A DNA stretch of 64,000 bases from Thalassotalea sp. PS06. GTDB lineage: Bacteria; Pseudomonadota; Gammaproteobacteria; Enterobacterales; Alteromonadaceae. The notes under the pieces are model-generated. The model ran no database searches. It had not been told where the DNA came from and was given only the letters and a program-made list of their open reading frames with translations. The translations under genes were made by a program, and so were the position numbers. Positions 55,347 through 63,787 of the stretch are shown here, piece after piece (within the stretch, counting starts at the first letter, position 1; every line of letters starts with the position of its first letter). The DNA lies in NCBI RefSeq assembly GCF_007197775.1, contig NZ_CP041638.1, forward strand, positions 744,001 to 808,000, in the 5' to 3' direction.

Positions 55347-56123
55347 ATGCTTATTGTTGTATCACCTGCAAAAAATCTTGATTATGAATCGCCTCTCAAT
55401 ACCCAAGCGTACAGCCAACCAGAATTACTAGATGACAGTCAGGAGCTTATTGAGCGTTGTCGTCAGCTAACCCCTGCCGATTTAGCATCATTGATGTCTA
55501 TCAGCGATAAACTTGCCGGGCTAAATGCGGCAAGATTCGGCGAGTGGAGCCTGCCGTTTAATCAGGACAATGCCAGACCTGCGGTATTAGCGTTCAACGG
55601 TGATGTTTATACAGGATTGGATGCAAAAACATTCAGCGATGACGATTTCGATTTTGCTCAGCAAAACCTACGAATTCTTTCTGGCCTATATGGCGTTCTG
55701 CGTCCATTGGATTTAATGCAGGCCTACCGTTTAGAGATGGGTACTAAGCTGGATAACAATCGCGGCAGCAACTTGTATCAGTTCTGGGGCGAGATTGTTA
55801 CCGATAAGCTTAATGAAACCCTGGCTGATGAATCTGATCCAGTGTTGATTAACCTTGCCTCGAATGAATATTTCAAAGTGGTGAAAAAGAAAAAGCTCAA
55901 TGCTGAAATTATCACTCCTGCCTTTAAAGACTGGAAAAACGGCGAATATAAGATGATCAGCTTTTTTGCCAAAAAAGCTCGTGGCTTGATGGCTCGTTAT
56001 ATCATCCAGAACCAAATTACTGAGGTTGAGCAGTTGAAAAACTTTGACCTTGACGGTTATGGGTATAATCAGGCGCTATCTACCGATGCGGTGCCGGTGT
56101 TTACCCGGAAGCAAGTAGACTAA
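55347..56123 (+). CDS. yaaA: Peroxide stress protein YaaA
   Basis: 258 residues. It begins [20 protein letters not shown], the family start, with [24 protein letters not shown] and [17 protein letters not shown] [13 protein letters not shown] motifs and a C-terminal [11 protein letters not shown]. YaaA limits damage from iron-driven Fenton chemistry under hydrogen peroxide by lowering intracellular iron, in E. coli. It is divergent from tal. Its stop codon forms part of the hairpin at 56123-56147. Confidence 0.95.
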   Translation: MLIVVSPAKNLDYESPLNTQAYSQPELLDDSQELIERCRQLTPADLASLMSISDKLAGLNAARFGEWSLPFNQDNARPAVLAFNGDVYTGLDAKTFSDDDFDFAQQNLRILSGLYGVLRPLDLMQAYRLEMGTKLDNNRGSNLYQFWGEIVTDKLNETLADESDPVLINLASNEYFKVVKKKKLNAEIITPAFKDWKNGEYKMISFFAKKARGLMARYIIQNQITEVEQLKNFDLDGYGYNQALSTDAVPVFTRKQVD

Positions 56124-56220
56124 GAACGCTCACTGCGTTTGCGTTCTGTCATCGACGACAGACTAACGTCGAGAGAAGACCTGAGTTGTTCAGGTCTTCG
56201 GGTGGCAGCTAACGCGGTGA
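56123..56220. repeat. Hairpin pair with conserved flanks, family of 41.4 kb
   Basis: First hairpin AGAACGC/GCGTTCT (56123-56147) begins at the last base of the yaaA stop codon. The second, GAAGACCTGA/TCAGGTCTTC (56175-56199), is framed by GACAGACTAACGTCGAGAGA and GGGTGGCAGCTAACG. The frame matches that of GAACACCTTT/AAAGGTGTTC at 41404-41430, but the stem sequence is different. Confidence 0.7.
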
Positions 56221-56504
56221 CAACGAAGGGCCTTGATTGTTGTTGAGGCTAATTTAGGTTGGGATAACTATAGTGAGCGATCTATAGTCATTCAATTACA
56301 CGACGACATACATTAATGCACCCAACAATTGCTTATACATGAGCGTAAATAAACACGCTATATCCGGTAAATACAAGAAACAGTATTATTGTGTATCGAA
56401 AATATTGTTTTTCAGAGACTGTTGTAGGCTTTATGGATTGCCTAAATGGTGAAGCTGTCAAGTAGTCGTTAAAACGATATATCGAGGCCTTAAGGGTTGT
56501 AACC
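56221..56504. other. AT-rich intergenic region, no gene supported
   Basis: 284 bp (381 bp counting the hairpins) between yaaA and the first AT-rich orphan gene. No reading frame with a ribosome-binding site and no clear terminator. It should contain the promoter of the gene at 56505. Confidence 0.45.
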
Positions 56505-56735
56505 GTGGAAAATCATTCTTTTTTTTACTGGAAATATTTCGGATATATATTATTGGCGTTCGTCATTATCTCCGGTTTTTCTATTTTTCAAAAATTCTTA
56601 ATTGAAAAATTTCCTAACCATGAGGAATTAATAACATTTGTAATACTTTTTTGTTTGTTGCCCGTGTTATTGAAGTTTTTCATTAAACCATTTTTTGAAT
56701 TATGTGAGGAAAAGAAAGGACGTAAACGTTCCTAA
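56505..56735 (+). CDS. Small two-helix membrane protein, AT-rich
   Basis: 76 residues from a GTG preceded by AAGGG. Two hydrophobic helices (YFGYILLAFVIISGFSIFQKF and ELITFVILFCLLPVLLKFFI) and a charged tail (CEEKKGRKRS) suggest an inner-membrane protein. Base composition is lower in G+C than the neighbours. I do not recognise the family. A hairpin with a short T-run follows at 56747-56779. Confidence 0.5.
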   Translation: MENHSFFYWKYFGYILLAFVIISGFSIFQKFLIEKFPNHEELITFVILFCLLPVLLKFFIKPFFELCEEKKGRKRS

Positions 56736-56746
56736 CCTCGAAAATA

Positions 56747-56779
56747 GCACTCTCTCTATGTTAAGGGAGTGCGTTTTCC
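56747..56779 (+). terminator. Weak terminator after small membrane gene
   Basis: GCACTC and GAGTGC form a 6-bp stem around a 14-nt loop, followed by GTTTTCC. It is 12 bp past the stop codon at 56735. Confidence 0.55.
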
Positions 56780-56876
56780 TAACTTAAAAAGCTCAGTTGA
56801 ATAAATGGATTTTATCGATGCATTTAAAAACTTACACAAATTTATGCTCGCAAATTGATTTTGAGGAGGTATCAAA

Positions 56877-57380
56877 TTGATTTATCAATCAATACAGAAA
56901 AGCCTCAAGTCATGTATGGTAATTCAATTAAGATATTTTTTTGTACTTACCTTAGCTTTTACATCTTTTATGATCGTCGGCTTATTATTTTATTGGCTTA
57001 TCGATAAGAAATTGATTATAGGTACTTTTCACTATTTATTTGCAGCTTTCGTTTTATTTATCGTTCTATACAGATTTGGTTTAGCAGCGTGGAATTGTTA
57101 TTCCAATAGCAATGTAGGATTTATCGAAATTTCAGGCTCGAAATTATCATATAGCTACCTCAATAATGATATCGAACTGGATCTACAACTTCTTGATGAG
57201 ATTAAGTTATTTAACATAGCAGGAAATAAAGATCTCTTCCTTAGGCAAAATGATAAGGAGCTCACAATTTTCCTAAATGAATACGATAGCGGATTGAAGA
57301 ATGAGATCTCTAATCGTATGAGAGAAAAAATCCATAAAGCCAACATTATTGAATGTATACAATATATAATGAAGCCATAG
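56877..57380 (+). CDS. Membrane protein of unknown function, AT-rich, TTG start
   Basis: 167 residues from a TTG with an unusually good ribosome-binding site (GAGGAGGT, 6 nt before). Two N-terminal transmembrane helices (FFVLTLAFTSFMIVGLLFYW and YLFAAFVLFIVLYRFGLAAW) are followed by a soluble domain of about 90 residues with a PH-like beta pattern (IEISGSKLSYSYLNNDIELDLQLLDEIKLF). It and the preceding gene are AT-rich and may have been acquired together. Function unknown. Confidence 0.55.
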   Translation: MIYQSIQKSLKSCMVIQLRYFFVLTLAFTSFMIVGLLFYWLIDKKLIIGTFHYLFAAFVLFIVLYRFGLAAWNCYSNSNVGFIEISGSKLSYSYLNNDIELDLQLLDEIKLFNIAGNKDLFLRQNDKELTIFLNEYDSGLKNEISNRMREKIHKANIIECIQYIMKP

Positions 57381-57508
57381 AGAGACTCTAATTCATTGCA
57401 TCGCTAACGTAGTCCCCCCCCAATTAATTAGCGCCTAAAAACTTTTATATTAGAATTTGCTAACGGGCCGAATTTGGCACTTTTTGACCCATTTATCAGT
57501 AAGTCAAG

Positions 57509-57661
57509 ATTCCCTGTCGTGGCAGGGAATGACTCAAGGGGATGCTTTTGCTAGGAACAACGTGTGCCCGGAGCTGATTAAATCAGCTTGCTCGGAGTGA
57601 CGTTTTCCGTCACGTACTCGGAACAATCTTTGATTGTGTACTCGAAGTGACGTTTTCGACA
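57509..57661. repeat. Hairpin array with CTCGGA linkers
   Basis: Perfect stems: ATTCCCTG/CAGGGAAT (57509-57530), AGCTGATT/AATCAGCT (57572-57588), GTGACG/CGTCAC (57597-57613) and ACAATC/GATTGT (57623-57637), with a fifth, one-mismatch stem at 57648-57661. Linkers between the last four are TGCTCGGA, GTACTCGGA and GTACTCGAA, 8-9 nt each. The layout is like the array at 31275-31394 with another linker sequence. Confidence 0.7.
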
Positions 57662-57681
57662 TGTTCAGCATACTGGCAAAT

Positions 57682-57767
57682 CCATGGCCAAATCCGATGT
57701 AATCCTCACCGACGAAGTCCTCTACGACAGCGTCCTCACCGACGCAGTCCTCTACCTAGAGATTTAA
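57682..57767. repeat. CCATGGCCAAA/GACGCAGTCCTC tail repeat before srmB end
   Basis: CCATGGCCAAATCCGATG, then an internally repeated GACGAAGTCCTCTACGACAG/GACGCAGTCCTCTACC block. It matches 41829-41886 and, like it, follows a hairpin-bearing repeat and lies next to the 3' end of a minus-strand gene. Confidence 0.6.
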
Positions 57768-57776
57768 ACTCCCGCC

Positions 57777-59036
57777 TTACTTCTTCTTGGCCGCTTTTTT
57801 CGCTTTCTTCGCCTTCTTCGCTGCTTTTTGCTTTTTGCTCAGGCCGGCGTTTTTCTTCGCTGTGGTTTTTGGCTTTTTCTGTGGTACTCGGGCTTCTTTG
57901 TGTTGTGGGCGAAGCTCTTCGATAACGCGGCGGCGCAGGCGCTCGTCGATGTAGCGCTCAATTTTACCAAGGGACGCCATGTCATGGGCTTCTACCAAAG
58001 AAATCGCCGTCCCTTTTTTACCGGCGCGGCCAGTACGGCCGATACGGTGCACGTAAATATCAGCTTTGCGTGGCATATCGAAGTTAATCACATGGGTGAT
58101 TTCATCGATGTCTAAACCACGGGCCGCGATATCAGTAGCCACCAAAATATTGACTCGATTGTTCTTCACTCGGGCAACCGCAGCGTTGCGTTTGTCCTGC
58201 GGCATTTCCCCTTCAAGCCAGACATTCGCTAAATCATGGCTTTGTAGTTTTCCTGCTAAAAACTGCACCGTTTCGCGTTTATTAGCGAAAACAACCGCTC
58301 GTTTCACTTCCTCTTGCTGCAGGATGTTCAACAGCAGCTGAATTTTATGCTCCTTGCTGTCGGCAAGGTGGATCCATTGATGAGTTTTGGCTTTTTCTTT
58401 ACGAGACGGATGCGATTCTAGAAATACAGGTTCGTTAAGAATGTCTTTTGAAAAGCGGATAATGCCAGCGCCTGCTAAGGTTGCGCTGAATAAAAAGGTC
58501 TGTTTACGCCATCTGGCTTCACCAGCGATACGGTTAATATTGTCAGCAAAACCCATATCTAACATGCGGTCGGCTTCATCGAGTACCAGAATTTCAATTT
58601 CTCTGGCATCGAACTGTTCGTTATCAATGTACTCGAGTAATCGGCCAGGGGTGGCGATCAATACATCGGTAGTACTGGTTAGAATTTCTTTGTGGGAACC
58701 ATAATTCACCCCACCAGTAATTAAACCGCTTTTGATATTGGTGTTTTCGCTTAGCTGCTCAGCCTGTTCAAATATTTGCGTTGCTAGCTCGCGAGTAGGC
58801 GCGAGAATCAATACTCGAGGAAAACCCGGTTTGGTGCGCGGGTAGTCGAGTAGGTGCTGAAGACACGGCAGTAAAAATGCAGCGGTTTTTCCGGTACCTG
58901 TTGGCGCACTGGCGAGTACGTCTTTACCTGCCATTGCTTCCGGCAATACCAGCTCTTGGATAGAGGTTGGTTTTTTATACCCGGCTGATTGGGTGGCAGC
59001 AACGAGTTTATCGTCGAGATCAAACTGTTCAAACAT
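57777..59036 (-). CDS. srmB: DEAD-box ATP-dependent RNA helicase SrmB
   Basis: 419 residues. Q motif in YKKPTSIQELVLPEAM, motif I ASAPTGTGKTAAFLLP, Ia PTRELATQ, DEAD box VLDEADRMLDMGF, SAT motif, and motif VI HRIGRTGRAGKKG are intact. The segment ARWRKQTFLFSATLAG and length are those of SrmB. A lysine-rich tail (KKAKKAKKAAKKK) forms the RNA-binding end. In E. coli it acts early in 50S ribosome assembly. Confidence 0.9.
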   Translation of the reverse strand: MFEQFDLDDKLVAATQSAGYKKPTSIQELVLPEAMAGKDVLASAPTGTGKTAAFLLPCLQHLLDYPRTKPGFPRVLILAPTRELATQIFEQAEQLSENTNIKSGLITGGVNYGSHKEILTSTTDVLIATPGRLLEYIDNEQFDAREIEILVLDEADRMLDMGFADNINRIAGEARWRKQTFLFSATLAGAGIIRFSKDILNEPVFLESHPSRKEKAKTHQWIHLADSKEHKIQLLLNILQQEEVKRAVVFANKRETVQFLAGKLQSHDLANVWLEGEMPQDKRNAAVARVKNNRVNILVATDIAARGLDIDEITHVINFDMPRKADIYVHRIGRTGRAGKKGTAISLVEAHDMASLGKIERYIDERLRRRVIEELRPQHKEARVPQKKPKTTAKKNAGLSKKQKAAKKAKKAKKAAKKK

Positions 59037-59157
59037 GGTAAGAAGGTACCTTAGAAAGTAAATATGTGTTTCGTGTTCAGCGAGGACTCATTATAGGTGG
59101 TTACGCGTTGTTAATCCACGCAATGGGCATCTCTGAGAGTTTCGATATAGGAGTTAA

Positions 59158-59679
59158 TTATGCTTGCAGATCAATAATTTCTTGCAGGATTTGCTGACAC
59201 CATTGATCAATACGTTGCTCCGATAGGTCGTACTGGCATTCGTCATCCAGGGCAAGACCTACAAAATATTGCTGATCTTCTGTCAGCGCCTTTGACGCAC
59301 TGAATTCATAGCCCTGATTTGGCCAGTAGCCAATGATAGCGGGGCCGCGCAGTATGACCTGCTCGTGCAACATGCCTAAGGCATCCTGAAACCATTCACC
59401 ATAACCCTGTTGATCGCCCAATCCATAAAGGGCAACAACCTTATCGGTTAGATTTAATGACTCGATATCATCCCAGCTCGATTCCCAGTCTTCCTGTAAT
59501 TCGCCAAAATCCCAGGTTGAGATACCAAAAATAATGATATCGAAGGCTTCGCATTCAGCCAGGGCTACGTCTTTTATATTGAAAATTTCTACCAGTTCAG
59601 CACCCATTGTGGCCTGAATCTTTTCAGCGGCCATCTCGGTGTAGCAGGTTGTTGAGCCGTAAAATAAGCCGATTTTCAT
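59158..59679 (-). CDS. fldB: Flavodoxin FldB
   Basis: 173 residues. The phosphate loop of FMN is [18 protein letters not shown]; the isoalloxazine-binding loops are [12 protein letters not shown] and [16 protein letters not shown]. The position beside dsbC-recJ-prfB-lysS matches E. coli fldB, although xerD is missing between. A low-potential electron carrier in the cytoplasm. Confidence 0.92.
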   Translation of the reverse strand: MKIGLFYGSTTCYTEMAAEKIQATMGAELVEIFNIKDVALAECEAFDIIIFGISTWDFGELQEDWESSWDDIESLNLTDKVVALYGLGDQQGYGEWFQDALGMLHEQVILRGPAIIGYWPNQGYEFSASKALTEDQQYFVGLALDDECQYDLSEQRIDQWCQQILQEIIDLQA

Positions 59680-59935
59680 GGTTAGAAACGATTGATGGAA
59701 AAAAACTGCGGCGATTTTAACAAGATCACCGGTGTCATGCCATGTTTTATGTTGCCAGTACGATAAAACGCTATGCTTATGAATGAAACACTTTTTTGGG
59801 GCAAGCGCAAAAGGCTTGTAATTTTTAAGTATAGCCAGTAATTTAGTTGCCCCTAATTCGGTCTAATGGCTGTCTAACAAACAATTAGATTTAGGACAAA
59901 AAGCGTAAACCGAAGGTTAGTTTAGGAAGATAAAA

Positions 59936-60712
59936 GTGAAGCTTAATATGACTTATTTAACTCGTGTATGGAAAAAGGCAATCGCCGTGACTTTGATGTC
60001 TGCGAGCCTTGTAGTAGCCAACACAGCAATGGCGCAGGACTTAACTGTAGAACAGGTGTCCAAGATTAAATCCAAACTGAGCAAACTTGGTTTGAATGCA
60101 GATTCGGTGCAAGCGTCGAAAATGGAAGGTCTGGTAGAAGTGTTAACCGACCAGGGGCTTTTCTATACTAGCAGCGATGGTAATTTTCTGATTCAGGGCA
60201 AAGTTTACGATATCGGTGGTGCACAAATTTCCAGCCTAACCGAATCGTCGCTTGCCAAAGTGCGAGTTCAGGGGATGACTGAATTCGAAGAATCGATGAT
60301 CGTGTTTCCTGCGGAAGAGGAAAAATATGAGATCACCGTATTTACCGATTTGACCTGTGGTTATTGCCGTAAGCTGCACCAGCAGATGTCCGAATACAAC
60401 GATTTAGGTATTACAGTTAGATATCTTGCATTCCCTCGCGGTGGTATCGGTAGTCAATCCTTTGTGGATATCAGAAGTGTTTGGTGTAGTGATGACCAAC
60501 AACAGGCGATGACAGATGCTAAAGGCGGGGAACAGGTTCAGCAAAAAATTTGCGCCCAACCGGTTGCAGAGCAGTATGAGTTTGGACGCAAAATTGGCGT
60601 AAATGGTACGCCTGCGATCATGCTTGAAGACGGCAACATGCTACCTGGCTACAAAACGCCAGAACAATTGCAGCAAATTCTGCGTAGTATCCCTACAGCG
60701 AAAGCCGGTTAA
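59936..60712 (+). CDS. dsbC: Protein disulfide isomerase DsbC
   Basis: 258 residues from the GTG at 59936, preceded by AGGAAG; an ATG four codons later is possible. The signal peptide ends NTAMA. An N-terminal dimerisation domain is followed by the thioredoxin fold with active-site TCGYCRK and a structural cysteine pair (VWCSDD, QKICAQP). It isomerises wrong disulfides in the periplasm and is kept reduced by DsbD. In E. coli it follows xerD; here 256 bp separate it from fldB. Confidence 0.95.
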   Translation: MKLNMTYLTRVWKKAIAVTLMSASLVVANTAMAQDLTVEQVSKIKSKLSKLGLNADSVQASKMEGLVEVLTDQGLFYTSSDGNFLIQGKVYDIGGAQISSLTESSLAKVRVQGMTEFEESMIVFPAEEEKYEITVFTDLTCGYCRKLHQQMSEYNDLGITVRYLAFPRGGIGSQSFVDIRSVWCSDDQQQAMTDAKGGEQVQQKICAQPVAEQYEFGRKIGVNGTPAIMLEDGNMLPGYKTPEQLQQILRSIPTAKAG

Positions 60713-60805
60713 TATCGGTAATCACTTATCATGGAATGACCGTTAACTCTGGCGGCGTTCCATGATATTCTGGCTATCACTAAGGCCAACAACATTCCCT
60801 AATTC

Positions 60806-62530
60806 ATGTCCAAAACCATTCGCAGGCGCGATCTGCCTGAAAACAACCCACTGCAACTTAGCGTTGATCCCTTAATTGCACGTCTTTATCTGAGCCGCGG
60901 TATTGAGCATCAAGGTGAGCTAGATATGGAACTTAAATCCTTGCTAAGCCCTGCCACCATGAAGGACCTGGAAAATGCCGGCGCGATATTGTTCAATGCT
61001 ATTGAAACTAAACAGCGCATTATTGTCGTTGGTGATTTTGATGCAGATGGTGCCACCAGTACCGCGGTGATGATGGAGGGCCTGGCGCTGCTCGGCAGTC
61101 AAAATCATGATTTTTTGGTGCCAAATCGCTTTGAGTATGGTTATGGCCTGACCCCGGAAATTGCAGAAATGGCACTGGCTAAAGGGGCGCAACTGTTAAT
61201 TACCGTTGATAACGGTATCAGTTGTATTCAAGGTGTTGAAACCGCTAAAAAAGGTGGTGCCAAAGTCATTGTCACCGATCACCATTTACCTGGTCAATCG
61301 ATGCCGGACGCCGATGCGATTGTAAACCCTAATCAACGCGGTTGTGAATTTGTCAGTAAATCTATTGCCGGTGTGGGTGTGGCCTTCTATTTACTACTCG
61401 CTGTTCGTAAAGTGATGCGGGAGAATAATTGGCTGCAACAACAAGGCCTGGCGGAACCGAATTTGGCGCAATTATTGGATTTAGTCGCTCTAGGTACTGT
61501 AGCTGACGTTGTAAGTCTTGATCACAATAACCGGGTCTTGGTATCTCAAGGTATTAAACGCATCCGCTCGGGTTACACCCGTCCTGGCATTTTGGCGTTA
61601 TTGGAAGTGGCGAAGAAAAACCCGCAGCGTCTGCAGGCCAGCGATTTTGGTTTTGCCATAGGTCCAAGGTTGAATGCGGCAGGGCGCCTTGATGATATGG
61701 CGCTTGGCATTCAATGTTTACTTGCCCGGGATTTAAATCAGGCAAGAGTCATTGCCATGCAACTGGATCAGCTAAATAAAGCTCGCCGAGAGATAGAGCA
61801 GGGCATGCAGCAAGAGGCTGAGAAAGTACTCACAAAATTAGATTTTGTCGGCCAATCTTTACCATCCGGAATCGCCTTGTATCAGGATGACTGGCATCAG
61901 GGGGTGATCGGTATTGTCGCCGGTCGTATTAAAGAAAAATATCATCGTCCGACCGTAGTATTTGCCGGTGGCGACGAAGGAGAAATAAAAGGCTCTGCCC
62001 GCTCCATTCCTGGATTGCATATTCGCGATTTACTCGAACACATCGATTCCCAACACCCGGGGCTGATACTGAAATTTGGTGGTCATGCGATGGCAGCCGG
62101 ATTAACCATTGAGGAATCGAGCTTCGCCCAATTTCAAACCCTGTTTAATCAAATTGCTCATGCTTGGCTGACTCAGGATATGCTGGAAAACAGCGTAATA
62201 ACGGATGGTCCTTTAACCATCCTGCAAATGACAGAGCAACAATGCGAAACCATAGAGCAAGCCGGTCCCTGGGGGCAGAATTTTCCAGAGCCAGTGTTTG
62301 ATAATGAGTTTGAACTCGTGCAGCAACGATTGTTGGCTCAAAAGCATTTGAAGATGGTGGTTCGTTTTGAGAATCAGGTATTCGATGCAATCGCCTTTAA
62401 TGTCGATACCACAGTCTGGCCAGACGATCAGGTTCGTCACGTACAACTGGCATATAAACTGGATATCAACGAATTTCGCGGCAAACGCAACTTACAACTT
62501 ATGGTCGAGCATCTCGAACCCATTGGCTGA
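60806..62530 (+). CDS. recJ: Single-stranded-DNA exonuclease RecJ
   Basis: 574 residues, the usual length. The DHH catalytic motifs are intact: VVGDFDADGATSTAVM, VTDHHLPGQ, GIAGVGVAFYL-type SIAGVGVAFYLLLAV; the DHHA1 domain has FGGHAMAAGLTI, and the C-terminal OB domain follows. It degrades ssDNA 5'-3' in repair and recombination. It lies in the conserved dsbC-recJ-prfB-lysS order. Confidence 0.97.
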   Translation: MSKTIRRRDLPENNPLQLSVDPLIARLYLSRGIEHQGELDMELKSLLSPATMKDLENAGAILFNAIETKQRIIVVGDFDADGATSTAVMMEGLALLGSQNHDFLVPNRFEYGYGLTPEIAEMALAKGAQLLITVDNGISCIQGVETAKKGGAKVIVTDHHLPGQSMPDADAIVNPNQRGCEFVSKSIAGVGVAFYLLLAVRKVMRENNWLQQQGLAEPNLAQLLDLVALGTVADVVSLDHNNRVLVSQGIKRIRSGYTRPGILALLEVAKKNPQRLQASDFGFAIGPRLNAAGRLDDMALGIQCLLARDLNQARVIAMQLDQLNKARREIEQGMQQEAEKVLTKLDFVGQSLPSGIALYQDDWHQGVIGIVAGRIKEKYHRPTVVFAGGDEGEIKGSARSIPGLHIRDLLEHIDSQHPGLILKFGGHAMAAGLTIEESSFAQFQTLFNQIAHAWLTQDMLENSVITDGPLTILQMTEQQCETIEQAGPWGQNFPEPVFDNEFELVQQRLLAQKHLKMVVRFENQVFDAIAFNVDTTVWPDDQVRHVQLAYKLDINEFRGKRNLQLMVEHLEPIG

Positions 62531-62675
62531 TTTATCGCATGGGTAACCGAGGGTGAAAAATCTGCTATTTTTTAAGGATTAACCTGTCTTAGCGGTGTAT
62601 TCCGCTTAGGGGATGCGCTACAATGCCCGACTATTTTGCTTTATATGTGAACAAAACGAGATTTTTTAAAAAGCA

Positions 62676-63774
62676 ATGTTTGAAACCAATCCGATATTGA
62701 ACAAATTAAAAGATATCCGCGAGCGCACTGATTTGCTTCGGGGGTACCTTTGACTACGATCAGAAATCAGAACGTCTGGTCGAAGTAAATCGTGAACTGG
62801 AGCTGCCGGACGTCTGGAATGAACCAGAGCGAGCCCAGGCTTTAGGCAAGGAACGCTCATCGCTGGAGTTGGTGGTAAAAACCATCGACGACATGGTTAC
62901 CGGTTGTGAAGACGTTGAAGGTCTGGTGGAGCTTGCAGTTGAAGAAGACGACGAAGAGACCTTCACCGATGCCGAAGCCGAAGTTGAAGAGCTGGAAAAG
63001 CAGTTAGCAAAGCTGGAATTTCGTCGGATGTTCTCTGGCCCTCAGGATGGCAATGATTGTTATCTTGATATTCAGGCAGGTTCCGGTGGTACCGAAGCTC
63101 AGGACTGGGCGAGCATGCTGATGCGTATGTATCTGCGTTGGGGGGAAGCCCACGGCTTTAAAGTTGAAGTTATCGAAGAAACCGATGGCGATGTGGCCGG
63201 TATCAAAGGCTGTACCCTGAAGTTTGCTGGCGAATATGCCTACGGTTGGTTGCGCACCGAAACGGGCGTACATCGGCTGGTTCGAAAATCTCCGTTTGAT
63301 TCCAATGCCCGTCGTCATACGTCATTTGCATCGGCATTTATTTATCCGGAAATTGACGACAGTATCGAGATTGATATCAATCCGGCGGATTTGCGTATTG
63401 ATACCTTCCGGGCCTCTGGTGCCGGTGGACAGCACGTAAACAAAACCGATTCGGCGATACGTATTACTCACGAGCCAACCAACACTGTGGTTCAGTGTCA
63501 AAGCGATCGCTCACAACATAAAAATAAAGCTCAGGCGATGAAGCTGTTGAAAGCTAAGTTGTACGAGCTGGAAATACAAAAGCAAAACGAAGACAAGCAG
63601 GTCCTTGAAGAGGGCAAATCCGATATTGGCTGGGGTAGCCAGATTCGCTCTTACGTATTGGACGATAGTCGGATTAAAGATTTACGCACCGGAGTGGAAA
63701 GTCGAAATACACAGGCTGTTCTTGACGGTGGATTAGACCAATTTATTGAAGCCAGCCTTAAGTCTGGCCTGTAA
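62676..63774 (+). CDS. prfB: Peptide chain release factor 2 with programmed +1 frameshift
   Basis: The gene is read as codons 1-25 from ATG 62676, then the ribosome slips +1 at CTT TGA C (TGA at 62751-62753) and continues from 62752, giving 365 residues, the same as E. coli RF2. A CGG GGG just upstream acts as the internal Shine-Dalgarno-like signal. The SPF anticodon-like motif is in [18 protein letters not shown] and GGQ in [16 protein letters not shown]. It recognises UGA and UAA; the in-frame UGA makes its synthesis self-regulating. Confidence 0.98.
62739..62754 (+). promoter_or_regulatory. prfB +1 frameshift site
   Basis: CGGGGGTACCTTTGAC: Shine-Dalgarno-like GGGGG, slippery CTT, and TGA with a C after it, in the standard spacing for RF2 autoregulation. 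Confidence 0.95.
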
Positions 63775-63787
63775 CTGAGAAGTGACA

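Noticed and set aside
62739..62754. prfB frameshift as a mutation or sequencing error
   Set aside because: The CTT TGA C site with an upstream GGGGG is the standard programmed frameshift of release factor 2, and the resulting length matches E. coli.
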